Assembly: GCA_003342815.1 (NCBI GenBank)
Contig: PTEX01000120.1
Location: 1,695,262-1,759,261, forward strand
Reading direction: 5' to 3'
DNA length: 64,000 nt
Source: Eudromia elegans
Lineage: Eukaryota; Chordata; Aves; Tinamiformes; Tinamidae
The position numbers were made by a program, and so were the translations under genes. The notes below the pieces were generated by a model. It had not been told where the DNA came from. It saw only the letters and a program-made list of their open reading frames with translations, and did no database searches. Each line of letters opens with the position of its first letter. Positions within the stretch are counted from its first letter, which is position 1. This document shows, in pieces, positions 32,201 to 45,010 of this stretch.

Positions 32201-35134
32201 GTCTATCAGTATGCTCAGCAGTATTTAGAAAAGAAACACAGTTCACGACAGGAGCATATAAGACTACTTTTATCTCTGCAGATATGTTTTAGGACTAAAC
32301 TAAATTTTAAATATTTTCTTTAAATACTTTCCAAAATAAAAAGCACTGACTCAGTGCCTGGTCTAATGACAAAATATATTGTGAGAAATGTATATGTGTG
32401 AAATGGACTGTCAGAGAATTTGAATTAATTGACACATTATTATTTTCAAGTTCTTTGTAAGAATGTTACCTTCTTCACTGCCCCAGTCAATGAAATAAGG
32501 CATGAAGGACTCTAATTGCTCCTCTATATACACTTAGTAGAAGAGTAAGTGCATTAGAACAATTTTCTAAGAATAATTACTTTGCATAACTTATTTAAAC
32601 ATGCAATGTGAGAATGTTCTCAGAAATATCTCAAAATATCTTTTTAATCAAATGATCAATCTGCCCCAGGATTATTAAACTGACTGAAGAGGAGCAAAGT
32701 AGCTAGAGACCAGCAGCCAATTACAGCTGTGTATTATTACTAGAACAAGTCAAAGAAGTCAGAGAAATGAACAGATATTTCCTATTTCTTCTCTTCCAAG
32801 TGCTTCCTGCTTCTAATGTTTCCTTAAATTTCTGTGGAAATATCCCTGGATCTCACTAATTCTACATTTCCTTGCATAAAACAGCAGGTATTTTATATAG
32901 ATGGTTTGATAAAAATTCACTTAAAGTTGTGAAAATCACAGCAAGATTTGCCTCATTCCTGAGTTATACTAAGGAGACCTCCTACTGCCTGAACATCTTC
33001 ATTCCCCCCAAGACTACCGACAAGGTTTTCCTTCAGCCTTCTCTCACGAATGCTTGCTTTATCTCATTCTGATCTTGCTGGATGTGAAGGCAGGATGCAT
33101 GTCAGCAGAGTTTTTTCCTCCCACTATTTCCTCTTAAGCTGTGTTGTGTATATACATCTTTATATCCCCATTTGTATAATGAATCCTTTCAGTTGCCCAG
33201 ACACTCACTATAGGTCTGAGTCAGCTGCACGCTGCCTCCTCTTCACACACTACCCTGCAGCAGAGCTGTAGAGAATGGGTATAAAGAAGATGTAGCACAT
33301 TCACTGTCCTTAATACATCTAATCCATCTTTGAAGAATTGCTTTTGGAAATAGTAAACTAATTCCTAGGAGGTTTTACTGGATGTACATGAGTTTTAGTT
33401 AGACTAAAGATGCATTACTGGAATGTAAAGGAAATTCCATGTAACTTCTGATGTTCTCATTTTAAAGTCTGAAATACAGTTCCACTTTCTAGAGCATATT
33501 GTAGAGAATATAAAAGTTTTGGATAAATAGAGAAATCATCTATCAATTTCAGCAACTCTCCCCTAGTAATATTCCCCTAGGAATAGGTGATTATGCTGCT
33601 AATTTTCATAGAAATACAGAAATTACACATTAGCAAGAAATAACACCAAAACATTCTATGTAAATGTCTTATCCTTTACAATAAGAAATCCAATCAAAGC
33701 AGAGAAAATATTGCACAGAAAACACAGTACTGCTGGGCCTGTCAAAAGAAGTAGGAATGTGAATGGAAGCTGAACAAGTGCCCTTAATTAATAAGATATT
33801 TGCAGGAAAACTACTAAAAACAGAGAATCAGTTCAAGATGATGATTATAAAACTTAATTTCTTCTAAATATCTCTTTCTAAATCTCCACTGTGAAGATTT
33901 ATGTTTGTTTGTTTTTGTTTTTTTCCTTTAGGAAGGAAAGTGGTCGGAAGCAACAGCTGTGGCTGTACTTGCAATCAGTACGCTTTGAAAATGACAATAA
34001 TCTCTATATGCAAAAATGACTAAAATTATTTATAGCCTTGCATCAAGTCTGATATCTATTTACTAGAAGTTACTAAAATTATATGATTTCTATGTCTGGA
34101 CTCTCTTTCTTTAAGTGGATGAAAGATTCTCTGTATCTTATGGTGATTCATATTCCTTGTTCTAAGATTGGTTTTGTTCACAAAATAAATAGCTTAATTT
34201 AAATGAGGAAAAAAAAGTAAGCATGTTGCTAGTCAACATGAATAAGTGGAAAAGAATATGATCTTCAATGTTTAGGAAATACTCCAAAATTTGTAAGAAC
34301 ATGCAAAATGCTATGGTATAAGAAGACACAGGAAGCTCATTTGTGTCGCTGATGATTTGACTAACACATTTCAGTTTGTCAGATTTCAAAAATCTTCAGA
34401 AAATCAAGATGCTTTGATAGATGGAAGACATTCACAACCATCTTTTGTGATGGGTTAGAAGTACAGATAAATGGAATTGTACTATTTCAGGGGATTTTTT
34501 TTTCACTATGTGAGTCAAGTGAACTTTGTACATAAACCACTCAGTCTTCTGCTGTCTTTTCCTTCTTCTATGGCTAGCATATGCAGATTAACATCTAAAT
34601 CCACGTGCACTGAAGCTATCGACCAAAAAATCCTATCTGCTGACAACTATGAACTTATTAGCAATCAGGATACCATCTGTAGGAGCTCTTAATAAGCTGT
34701 TGATGTTTTTACTACTGGTAGGAAGACTACATTTTCAACTTGCAACAACTCTACAGCTCTTTAAAATCAATTTTAAAAAATCTTGTCTTCTAACATCTTG
34801 AACAATTTCATGAGTTATATGTCTCAGATTCTGCATATATCTGACTATTCTACACCAATGAGGTGTTGATTTAGTTGCAATATCACCAGCATTAAAGCCT
34901 TCTAACTTTGCTGAGCTAAATATCTAATCAAAATGCAAGACAGCTGGCTTGTATTTGTCTAAGGTATACATGAACATTACACAGAAATTTAAAGCACACC
35001 CTCAAATTTCCCTAGCATCTTGTAAGACTAAAGTTATTAGGAAGATGAAAAAAAGAGATATTTGGGCAGAAATTGATTAGGAAGGTGTTATACTTTTTGG
35101 ATGAAGCTCCCAGTTAGATGAAGGTCACAAAAAT

Positions 35135-35154
35135 GAAAAAAAAAAAAAAAAAAA
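35135..35154 (+). repeat. Poly-A run
   Basis: About 20 nt of A followed by GAGAATG. No recognisable retrogene body precedes it. Confidence 0.85.
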
Positions 35155-35288
35155 GAGAATGTATAAACAAACAATCAGCTTCTTTCATTAAAGAATAATG
35201 TACAGACTGAACTTGCAATCACAGCTTTTCTTGTACCTTCATCTGCCCCCATAAAAGTAACATGAATTGTGAAAGAAAATACCTACAT

Positions 35289-35370
35289 AAAAACAAAAAA
35301 CAAACAAAAAACAACCCCCCCCAAAAAAACAAAACAAAGCAAACAAAACAACAACAACAAAAAAACCCAG
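35289..35370. repeat. A/C-rich low-complexity tract
   Basis: A mixture of AAAC, CAA and a run of eight C in about 80 bp with almost no G or T. This is simple-sequence DNA. Confidence 0.9.
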
Positions 35371-37294
35371 AAGTTTTGAGAAAAAATAGACTGCTTCGAA
35401 ACTATCAAATATACTTAGGTAAAACAAATTCATCTAGGCAATAATCAGTTACATTTTTTCAGCTGTTACTGTTGATTATCTTTTGACATTTCCCTGCAGA
35501 GTAAACATAACACTGTCGAATGTGTCTATTCTATATTAGAAGAGTTTATGACTCGTGTTTCTAGCTACTACAATGCTATGTTATGCTACATTATAGTACA
35601 ATATGGTATATTACTGCTCATGCCAAAACTATTAATCCCTATTAATTCAATAATTCATTAATTCATAAACCTTATAGACAGTTTAGCTTCTGTATCTCAC
35701 TTATGTGAGCGATAAACTTCTTCGATTCTGCAGCTGTTTTGCAGTTGTCTATCTCTTTTTATACAGAAATAGATGGATTTAGATTATCAACTTGGCTTGC
35801 TTGCTTTCCCACATGGGAGTCTGGTCCCATGGTCCCTCATCTGCACCTCTCTCATTTGGCCACTTACTCCCATCAGGATACAGGCAACTTGCTCTTTCCA
35901 AAAGGAAACTAGGGCAGAGTGAAAAGTTCATACCTAGGTTTGTTCTAATATGATGGAGGAGGCTTTACATCCTTAGAAAGCTTCATTTGAAGAGTTCTAA
36001 AAATATAGCTTGAATTGCATTTAAAGTAGTTGTTAAAAGAAGATTATTTTTGAAGTTTAAATTAAAGATGTATGTCTCCCAGCTCCTGCACTTCTCAAAA
36101 AAAGGAAACAAGTATCGCTAGAAGCTCTGATTAGGCTACAGCTCTGATAAGGATAAAGCTCTCAGGGATTTTAGCTTCTATAACCTAAATCCTCTTAAAT
36201 GAGTAAGCATGTGCAAATTGGAATTTTACAAACTGAATCTGGTTAGATATTCATCCCTCTGCCAAATTTCAGGTCACTATATCTAATATATAGGAATTCT
36301 AGAAATTCTCAAAAAGTTTTCTAGACTAGTATTTTCAATGTGTACGAAAAAAAGGAAGCTTTTTCCTGAGTCTTTTCTTCAAAGCCACTGAAATTCTTTG
36401 CTTGAATTTGCACATAAGCATTTAAATAAGACAGTCAGGTAATAGAGGTAATTTCAGCCCCAAAATTAAAATTAAGAATTTATAAAATGGCAAAACAAAT
36501 AATAATTTTACTGAGTCTTAGAAACAGAAGCTCAAAACAAGCAATGCAAGTAGCTTCACCAATAATAAGTCTTATTATTTCACTGTTTTGGTTAAAATAC
36601 ACAAATGAAAGTGAAAACATTAATTATACACTGTCAGAAGAAAAAGGTTAAAGTGAGAAAGTTACCTATTATATAAGATATAAGCAAGATCACTACTATG
36701 ACTGTGTATCTAGATCTTTTAAAAAAGTATTTCAGTATTTGAGAGATGTTGATCTAATGATTAAATCTTCCAATGCATACATGGAAGTAAACTATTTTCA
36801 TTTCAAAAGTTGTGAACCAGTGAGGTTTGCTAATGATATAAAATTTACATAGAAGGAAAAATAGTCTATGTGATTTAAGAAATGCTGCTCAGACATCTCA
36901 CAGTCATATGTTTTTTGTGAGCAGAAAGGACAGCATCACACAGAAAATGCAAAATGTAAAAAGATTCAGGAAAAAAATGAATTAAATAAAATTATTACTA
37001 ATTAACAGCCTAGAGAAAGAAGGAACTTATTTTTTGCTTCCTTTACATTCATCACTTAGTAGAGGAATAGTTAAAGGAATAGTTAGAAAATATTTCTTGA
37101 TGATTGAAAAGTCTCTCAAAATTTTTTTTTATGGCATGATACATGAGACTGAAGTGTTAGTTGTTTATTTTGTAAAATAAGCCTTAATTTGTAAAATTAA
37201 GACAGAAATAAAATTTATATTTTTTTATTATTATTATTAGATACAGCTTTACAGTTGCCTTATTGATGCAAAATAGTGCAGCTATTGCACTATA

Positions 37295-37817
37295 GCTCTG
37301 GAGAGGCTGCACCTGGAGTGCAGTTCCAGCTGCCCAACACAAGAGGGATGTGGAACTTCTCGAAAGGGCCTAGCACAGAGTGACAAGGATGGTTAAGGGA
37401 CTGGAGCATCCATCTTATGCATGAAGACTAAGGGACCTGGGCCTGTTTAGCCTAGAGAAGGGAAGACTGAGAGCAGATCTGATCAATATGTATAAGTACC
37501 TGAGGGGAGAATGAAAAGAGGATGGGGCCAAACTCTTTTCAGTAGCGGCCAGTGAAAGGACAAGGGGTAATGAGTGCAAGTTAAAAGACAGGAAGTTTTA
37601 TCTGCATATGAGGAAGAACTTCTTTACTGTCAGGGTGACAGAGCTCTGGAACAGGCTGCCTAGAGAGGTTGTGGAGTCTCCTTTTCTGGAGATCTTCCAA
37701 CCCGCCTGGATGCCATCCTGTGCCCCGTGCTCTGCGTGTCTCTGCTGGAGCAGGGAGGTTTGGACTAGATGATTCCTACAGGTTCATTTCAAATTCAATC
37801 ATTCTGTGATTCTGTGA
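37295..37817 (+). mobile_element. CR1 LINE fragment (copy 5) with 3' end
   Basis: It begins at the GGAGAGGCTGCACCTGGAGTG block of ORF2 and proceeds through the TGGGCCTGTTTAGCCTAGAG and GTGACAGAGCTCTGGAACAG blocks to the terminal ATTCTGTGATTCTGTGA. Frames are broken by small indels. It is antisense to CSMD3. Its words (CTGTTTAGCCTGGAG type) place it nearer copy 7 than copies 1 and 3. Confidence 0.93.
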
Positions 37818-40800
37818 CAGTGAAAATTACCAAATTAAATTCACTTTTCCTCTTTTTATAGCTCGCAAGAATTTAGTGAACTGTAGAGTCTTCAGAGTCT
37901 GATTCATTGTTTTGTCAGCTTTTACCTGCTGGTCTTTTCCACATACAATATAAAATTTAGAAAAGTGAATGAAGTTTCTAAACTGCCGTTGTAAATGTGG
38001 CACATAAATACCTTTGCTAATGCTTCTATTTCTTTTAATATTTGTATTAGACCATCTGAAAACAATATTGTTGAAATTAGTGTCAAAGAGCTCTAAAAAA
38101 AAAAAATTCTGTTGTACACTGCCTATGAGCAAAGGGTGATTGTGTATTTTATTATACTTGCAGCTCATGATAACGCATTCTTGGCACTAAAGAACTTTGG
38201 CACACTAAAAGCAAGAACTGCAAATGCTGCAAAGTTCAACAACATAAATAACATGAAAAATCAAAAGAATGGTAATTTGGTTCTATAAGAATCACATAGG
38301 AGAATGCAGCCTTGGCAAATTAAATGACAAAGAATCAACTCACAAAAGAAATTGACACAATTACATCTCAAGCTGAAGAGTGCTTGCTATAGACATCACT
38401 TTATGAAAGGCCATGACACTGCTGGTCAGGCTGAAGTGATAATAGCAAAAGCAGAATTTCTGAATCCTGACTTAGAAAGTAAACTTGATGTATCTCAATA
38501 AAACAGCGTAAGCACTGTTTAAAAAGCTAGGTATAGATACTCAACATAAATCCCACAAAACTACAGTGCAATTTTACAGAAATAACAGAAAAAATAGCTC
38601 TGTACAAATAGTGAAAAATGTAGTGATATTGTACATCTTCTCAATGCATGATAAAATGACTTCTATAAAAAGGTTCAATATACTGAGAAAAGCATCGTTG
38701 ATAAAATGTGGCATATCTAAGCCATAAGTATGTGAAGGTCCTAGGTCACCTTTGCTGTTTTATGTTTGGACAGAATGCATCTTAAATGTGTTGATTGCAC
38801 ATGTACTATTGATGGTTCTACTACAGTGAGAGACAGTTTAGACTGTCTTAACACATGTATTCACAGCACTGTTGAAGTCTGTCTGGATCACCAATTGCAG
38901 GCTACCTCAGAAATTCAAGCACTTTGCCTGATTTATTAACCTCCTGGAATGCAACTTTTGATGTGTTCTGATCATCTGCTATTTGAAGAAGGAGCAGGAC
39001 CTCAAGTTATCCCAGCTTAGCCTTTATTCCCAATTTCTTTCACTAAGGCCCACTGTTCTTCAAACTGAAACTTATGCAGTATAAATGACTGGGAAATATA
39101 ATTTTGAAATGAAAGAAGCAATGCCCCAAAAATAACAATATGGGTACAGTAATTGTATGCCAGCAGAGCTTTCTCCTTCAAACATCTAAATAGTTAATAC
39201 ATATATTTTTTCAAAATTTCCAAAACACTACAAGAGGCTTCAGCTTTATTATTATAAAAATTGCTAGAAAAAAATATTTTCTCAAAATCAAAATTTGGCT
39301 TACTGGAATATTTATGATGCTGCTGCACCATTTGATTCGACAAATATTATATGCTGTCAAAGTTATTAAAAAAAAAAAAAAGATACTATTAAAAAATGTG
39401 ACTCTTCTGAGAGATGGTCTCATTAGTACCAGTGATAGAGCTGAGGAGCTAGAATATTCATCTTCACGTGGATTTAAGGAAATAAGGTAAATATCTGATG
39501 GTATGTAGATTATTTGATAAACACAGAGACTGCACTTCAGCTTAGCCATACTGAACCACTGTGTTGTGCAAACTCAAAGCCAGCCTGGTCAGATCATATG
39601 AATACTGATGTCTCTGATTATGCACGTGAGGCAGTTCTTTCTTCAGACCATGATAACAACACTGAGAAAACTTTGCATCTAGAAAAATTAGCTTACTGAA
39701 AAGATCCAAGCAAATGACAGCATGAATATTGTGGCAGCCAGAAAGATTACTTTCTTTTACCTACTATTATTTTCGATCACCTATTACATGAAATATAGAT
39801 GATGAAGTAGAAAAGCAAAGTCAACTCTTTGTCTAGACATCTGTTATCTTTATCAGACACTCAGACAATGCAGAATTAGGTGCATAAAGTACAAGAGCAA
39901 TTATAGCTGCTTGGTCACCGTTTCTGATTCAACAGAAATTACATATCTTTCTGACACCATGGCCTAACAACCTCAAACAGCAGCACAAATTCTGCAGCAC
40001 GAATTTTCCCAGCAAAGTAGCTGGAGGTAATTATAGATTTATTATTCTAAATGATCTACAGGCAAATATAACACACCTGGGCTCTGACAGAAATCAACAA
40101 ATTGTTAGAACAAAACAGCAATTATGCAGCAATTACCTCTCCTGTCAGAGTTGGATATTCAAATTGAAGCTGATAAAAAGCTCTGCTTATTTTTCAGTCT
40201 AATGACAACACCCTGGTGACTGCACTCCCTTTATAACCTGCTCCTTTAGCCTATTCATATTTAGGCAAAGCTTAAAACTGGCAGTGTACAACATTTTGGT
40301 TATTATAACACTTCAGTCTTGCTGAAATGGCCAGAAAGAGCAGTTGCTACTGCACACATTTACACGTCTGAGAATTGTTTTCAAAAGAGACCAATATTTA
40401 AAGGATTTAGTAGCCACCAATGGTTCCTTAGAAGTGAAAATTTCTATAAAGAGGAGATATATTCCCAGAAGATCCTATGTACATTTGTCCCATGCTAAAA
40501 GAGAAACTGAATACCTCAAAAGAAATTTGAAAGACAGTTTGCTAAACTCAGAGGGAAAAGCTTGGAAGACACTCGCCATGAACTTTCTTCAGTGTTCTAC
40601 ATCATCAGAGGTTTCTTGCTAAATTACTGCCAGTGGAAATCAGTAGCAGAGAATATTTATAAAAATGTACCAAAAAATTGGTAAAGATTAATTACTTTTC
40701 CTTTTAACCCCAGAAATTTAACTGCAATAGAGATAGGCTGCTGATAGTCCACAAATCAAAATTATATTCAAGATAAAGCCATAAAAACAAACAAACAAAC

Positions 40801-43800
40801 ACACAGACAGACAACCCTAAAGTAGGCTAAGATTTCAAGGGTCCATTATTGGATATTGGATAAAAACCTTACACAAATAATCAAATGCCTACTACAGTCA
40901 CATATATACATTTAAATATACATATAGAAATAGTGTAACTAAATTGGTATTAAAAGGTCAAGCAAATTTTAGATTCCCTGAGCAAGTACTACAATACCAT
41001 AAAGGTCTTTTTACCACAAAAGTCTTTTTTTTTCCTTTTCCTAAAAACACCAAATAACTTGATTGCACCTGCAGAGATTAATAACCACTAGAAACAAAAG
41101 CAGGAACATAAGCAGTATATTTCTTTCTGCTCTTCTGATAGACATCCATCAGAAAAGAATTTGTTTCCCCCATGAGTTTGTGCTTTTCAGACAGATGAAA
41201 TGTTGCCTGTAAATCTCTCTGCTAGAAAGGAATTAAATCTTCCCTTAGACATCACTTTGATGCATAAACTCAAGAGAAGTGTAAGAATGTAATTTGGGGA
41301 CAGCTGTTATTTTCTAATGCAGCAGAGTAAAGCACTCCCTGTGCAGACAAAGAAAGATCTCAGGAGAAAACAGTACCAGACAGCCACTCTAGAGAAACAA
41401 AAGGCAAGAGAGACAAAAAGAGAGATAGCTAGCTGAGTAAATAGAGTAGTCAAAGGAATAAGTAATAAAAATACAGAAGGAATATTATGATTTGTCCAAT
41501 AAGAAACCTTGGCGGTTCCTTCAGGTTACTATTTTACAGCATTGGTAAAGCTCATCCTTGATCACCTGCATATAATTGATAAATGATAATATATATAATA
41601 AATATATCAATATTATACATGTAATCAATAAATGACCAATAATTTCTAAGTCTTGGTAAATATATTGCTTATTTTGTTAATATCTTGTGCATTTTTATAT
41701 CATTTATAAATTCTATTTATTTAATAAATTGCTATCTGTTGCTTAAGAAGTTTATTAAAAATCCTCAAATAGTATACATTACAAACAGAATTCTGAGATT
41801 TAAAATATCTTAGATTTTGGAGTAATTCTAGACACTGATTAGAGGGCTGACTATTTGGATATAATTAACATATATTTCAGGGCTACACTTCCCACACAGC
41901 CACAATCAGTATATCACAGTGGTTAGCAGAGTTGACTACAATGAAGTATTTATCATTTATAAAATTCTTGTGATTTCCCATGAAGAAAGAGGAAAAATAA
42001 ATATATGTTGGCTGCAATGGTAAAACATATCAATATAAACACCTTCCAACTCAAACTACTTTATCTAATTTCTTAGTTAAAGGCAGTGATCATTAAGCAG
42101 TTGACAACAGAAAAGGGGCAAGAAACTATGTTACTGATATAATCTATAATTTATCTTTTAAGATACCATATAATAGAAATAAAAGCAGAACAAGACCCAA
42201 ACTTCTTTGTGAAGCTATGTATCAACACTGAACTTAAATCATTCATTCTGAAGTCTAAGCCTGTATAAAGTCTCAATCCTAAGAGATGAATATAACCTAG
42301 GAGAAAGAATTAAAATGATGATGCACATCTGGAAAGTTCTGAAGAAAGACTTTTTTGGCATAAGAATTTTATTAAATGAATTAGCTATTTTATGTTCTTA
42401 GGCAACATTTTATTTTTTTTTAAGAAATTACAAAGGTAGCCTGTATTCCTATTACTTCAAATGAATAAATAAATAACTCTTTCAATTCAAAATACAAGTT
42501 AATCTGAATTCAATACATGACACGTATGATTAAATAAAAAATAGGCTTAAAAAAACAAAGCATGCAGCTGTTCAGATCTCAAGAATAAATATCTATAACT
42601 GTCATTTTAAAAACATTCAGCTCTGCCAAAAATGTTTGCTATTTGAAATTATTATTTATAATTACTGAAGCTACTGCAGGAGATTTTCCCTGCAGTGAAC
42701 ATTGCATTTTAAAGTCATTAATGAATCACTTTATCACAATGTCTTCTTTTTTTTTAGCCTTCATCAAGAGTGTACTGTTTATAGAATAATAGGAATTAAG
42801 GTCCTTACAGTCCACAGGCTAGATATTTTAAATACATAAATATAAACTGATAACCAGGCTAGTAACATTTGGCCTTAGTAAAATGATTATGAGGAAATAA
42901 GACAAATATCTGATGTCTGTGTTTGCCTCTGTTCCATATGTTTCATAGCTACCCTATCTTTCCTAATTCATCTGTTATTGTTTAGGTTTTGTCTCCCTCT
43001 TATAGAACCATATCTGCATGGAACAGATGGTTTCCTTGATACTTAAATACAGGCAGTTAGTATATTTTGTTCTTGTTATGTAAAGGCTGTAATTTGGAGA
43101 AAAACATGTCTAGACATTCCTGTAGATCTATTTGCACCTTTCCTTCATGCCTCCCCTCTGATCACAAGAACCTGACTCTATTATGGCCTCTTAATTGACT
43201 ATTTCAGAACCTCCATCATTATTATTGGCGAATATTAACGTAGAGATTACAGAAAAAATATTCTTTTGCTTCCTTTTTTTTTTCCTGTTTTCTGTGCCTA
43301 TTACATTCTTTTGTCTCTCTTTAAGTACTATTTTGAGTCCTCATCCCTCTGACAATTACCTGCTCATCTCTCAGCTTTTTGAGGCAAAGGGAAAAAAGTA
43401 CAGGGCTATCAAATGATCAGACTTTTATTCCATCAAACTCTAGAAGATCTGGAGATATATCCTATGATACTAAAATATGCTACATTATTCATCTGGAGTG
43501 TTGTAAAGTTTTCATCCCACAAATAACAACAAAACCTATTAGAGATTTTTCCAGCTACTCTTAGGCCAGTGAAATGGAAATAATGAATTGAACTGAAATT
43601 GGATATTGAAAATATAATCAACTTAAAAACTCTTCAGAAGTCCTCATAACCTCATTTTGTTGGACCTTGTATATCCTTTCCCTACAATGTAATAAGCAGC
43701 TAAAGATAATTTCCATCAAAACTGCTGAACAACAGAGATTTTGGAAGAAAAAAAAAGAAAGAAGAAAAATAAAGAAATAAAAAAGTTAATCAAAAGGACA

Positions 43801-43856
43801 GTTTTATAAAGAAAATTGTCATCAGCACTAACACTAAATCCGTCTGCAATATATCC
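37818..43856. other. Intronic stretch between CR1 copies, no gene recognised
   Basis: AT-rich and without recognised exons or transposons. Two blocks (about 39890-40290 and 41130-41360) have fewer simple repeats, more balanced composition and several homeodomain/E-box-like words. They are the parts I would first test for conservation. An (AAAC)n stretch lies near 40785-40803. Confidence 0.55.
43812..43841 (-). repeat. 30-bp motif, copy a, beyond a CR1 3' end
   Basis: On the minus strand this reads GGATTTAGTGTTAGTGCTGA and continues ATGACAATTTT-like to 43812. It matches 50415-50444 at 29 of 30 positions. It begins exactly 15 bp after the GATTCTG end of the CR1 at 43857-44093. The 15-bp spacer is not conserved between the two loci. 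Confidence 0.9.
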
Positions 43857-44093
43857 CAGAATCACAGAATCTTTAGAGTTACGAGGGACCTCTAGAGATC
43901 AGCTAGTCCAACCCCCCTACTCCAGCAGGGACACCTAGAGCACGGAGCACAGGGTGGCATCCAGGTGGGTTTTGAAGATCTCCAGAGAAGGAGACTCCAC
44001 AACCTCTCCCAGGCAGCCTGTTCCAGAGCTCTGTCACCCTGACAGGAAAGAAGTTCTTTCTTACATGGACATGGAACTGCTTGTGTTTCAGTG
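43857..44093 (-). mobile_element. CR1 LINE 3' fragment (copy 6)
   Basis: On the plus strand the complement of a CR1 3' terminus (CAGAATCACAGAATC) is followed by CAACCCCCCTACTCCAGCAGG, the GAGACTCCACAACCTCTCC block and GTTCCAGAGCTCTGTCACCC. Only the last 240 bp or so are present. It is in the same orientation as CSMD3. It shares subfamily-specific words with copy 7, such as CTAGGTGTCCCTGC and AAAGATTCTGTGATT. Confidence 0.93.
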
Positions 44094-44229
44094 ACTTATA
44101 TGACTTTTACATTGTTTCATCTATTATCTTTGACACTATCAAAATACAATCATACAATATTTTTTTACTATATTATGTTCATATGTGTGGAAAAATTGCT
44201 TGAAAAGGGAAAACTAAGGCCTAACAGAA

Positions 44230-45010
44230 GCTTTGGCATTACAGAAACTTGCTTGGGGTGACACAGTTGCCACTTCCAGGATGGTCTACTATGTGCAGAG
44301 ACTGTGCTCCTCCATGGTTGCCTCGCCAGCACATTCTGCCCTTCTCACAGCTGCAAAGAGGAGTAATGCAGGGTGGAGTGGTGTGAAGAAACCATGCCCA
44401 AACTCTGTTGCACTCCCTGTGCTGGGCCGCTGATCAGTCGCACAGTAGCTGCCCAATGGGAGATACATGACAACATGTCCAGTGCTGAGCTAGCAAGGGT
44501 GGTGGATGAATTTTGCTTGAACTTTAGTCATTATAAGCTCATCATAATGCCAAAACACACCTCCATTCCAAAAGTTACCCAGCTCCGAGGTACCACCACT
44601 CCTCACTGAGCATGTGCTCTAGATTTTCAATAGACTGTACCTTTAAGTGAAAGTGAAGGAATTTTTCACCAATTAACAACAATATTAAGTATGACTGTAG
44701 TCAGTCAAGCTCCACCTGAAAATGTAAAGAGAAGTGTAAAAGGTGAGCTAAGGAGGAAAGAAAGAGGAGGGAAGAATCCATCTTAACTCCTAGGTCAGTT
44801 GAGGGGCTGAGCCCATTTCCTGCCCTCGCGTTGGGATGCTGTCTGAGAAAACTCCAAAGGAAGAAGGGAAGAATCCATCATAAATTTTGGATCAGCTGAT
44901 GGGCTGATGTTATATTTGAATAAATATATATGTTTGTTGTATCTCCTTGATCACAGTAACCTCCTAGGTAACCTATCCCGAGTATGTGAGCCCCACATGA
45001 CACAACAGTT
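44230..45010. repeat. Unclassified GC-richer block, possibly a decayed retroelement
   Basis: This block starts just outside CR1 copy 6 and contrasts with its AT-rich surroundings. It opens with GGCATTACAGAAACTTG, a word that resembles the CR1 endonuclease-region ITET motif. From 44755 it has purine tracts (GGAGGAAAGAAAGAGGAGGG). It then carries two imperfect copies of a segment of about 50 bp starting GGGAAGAATCCATC at 44769 and 44866, spaced 97 bp apart. An AATAAA lies near 44919, followed by TTTGTTGT. Purine tract, repeated segment and polyadenylation-like signal would fit LTR-type DNA, but I cannot define TG...CA ends or flanking duplications. A non-coding transcript exon is an alternative. 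Confidence 0.35.

Larger units (their letters stand above)
29273..37294. other. Intronic AT-rich stretch, no gene recognised
   Basis: No exon or transposon is recognised. Low-complexity features include a poly-A run at about 35135-35154 and an A/C-rich tract at about 35289-35370 (AAAC, CCCCCCCC and CAA runs). Open frames of 60-75 codons here have biased, AT-driven composition and no motif. Confidence 0.6.
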
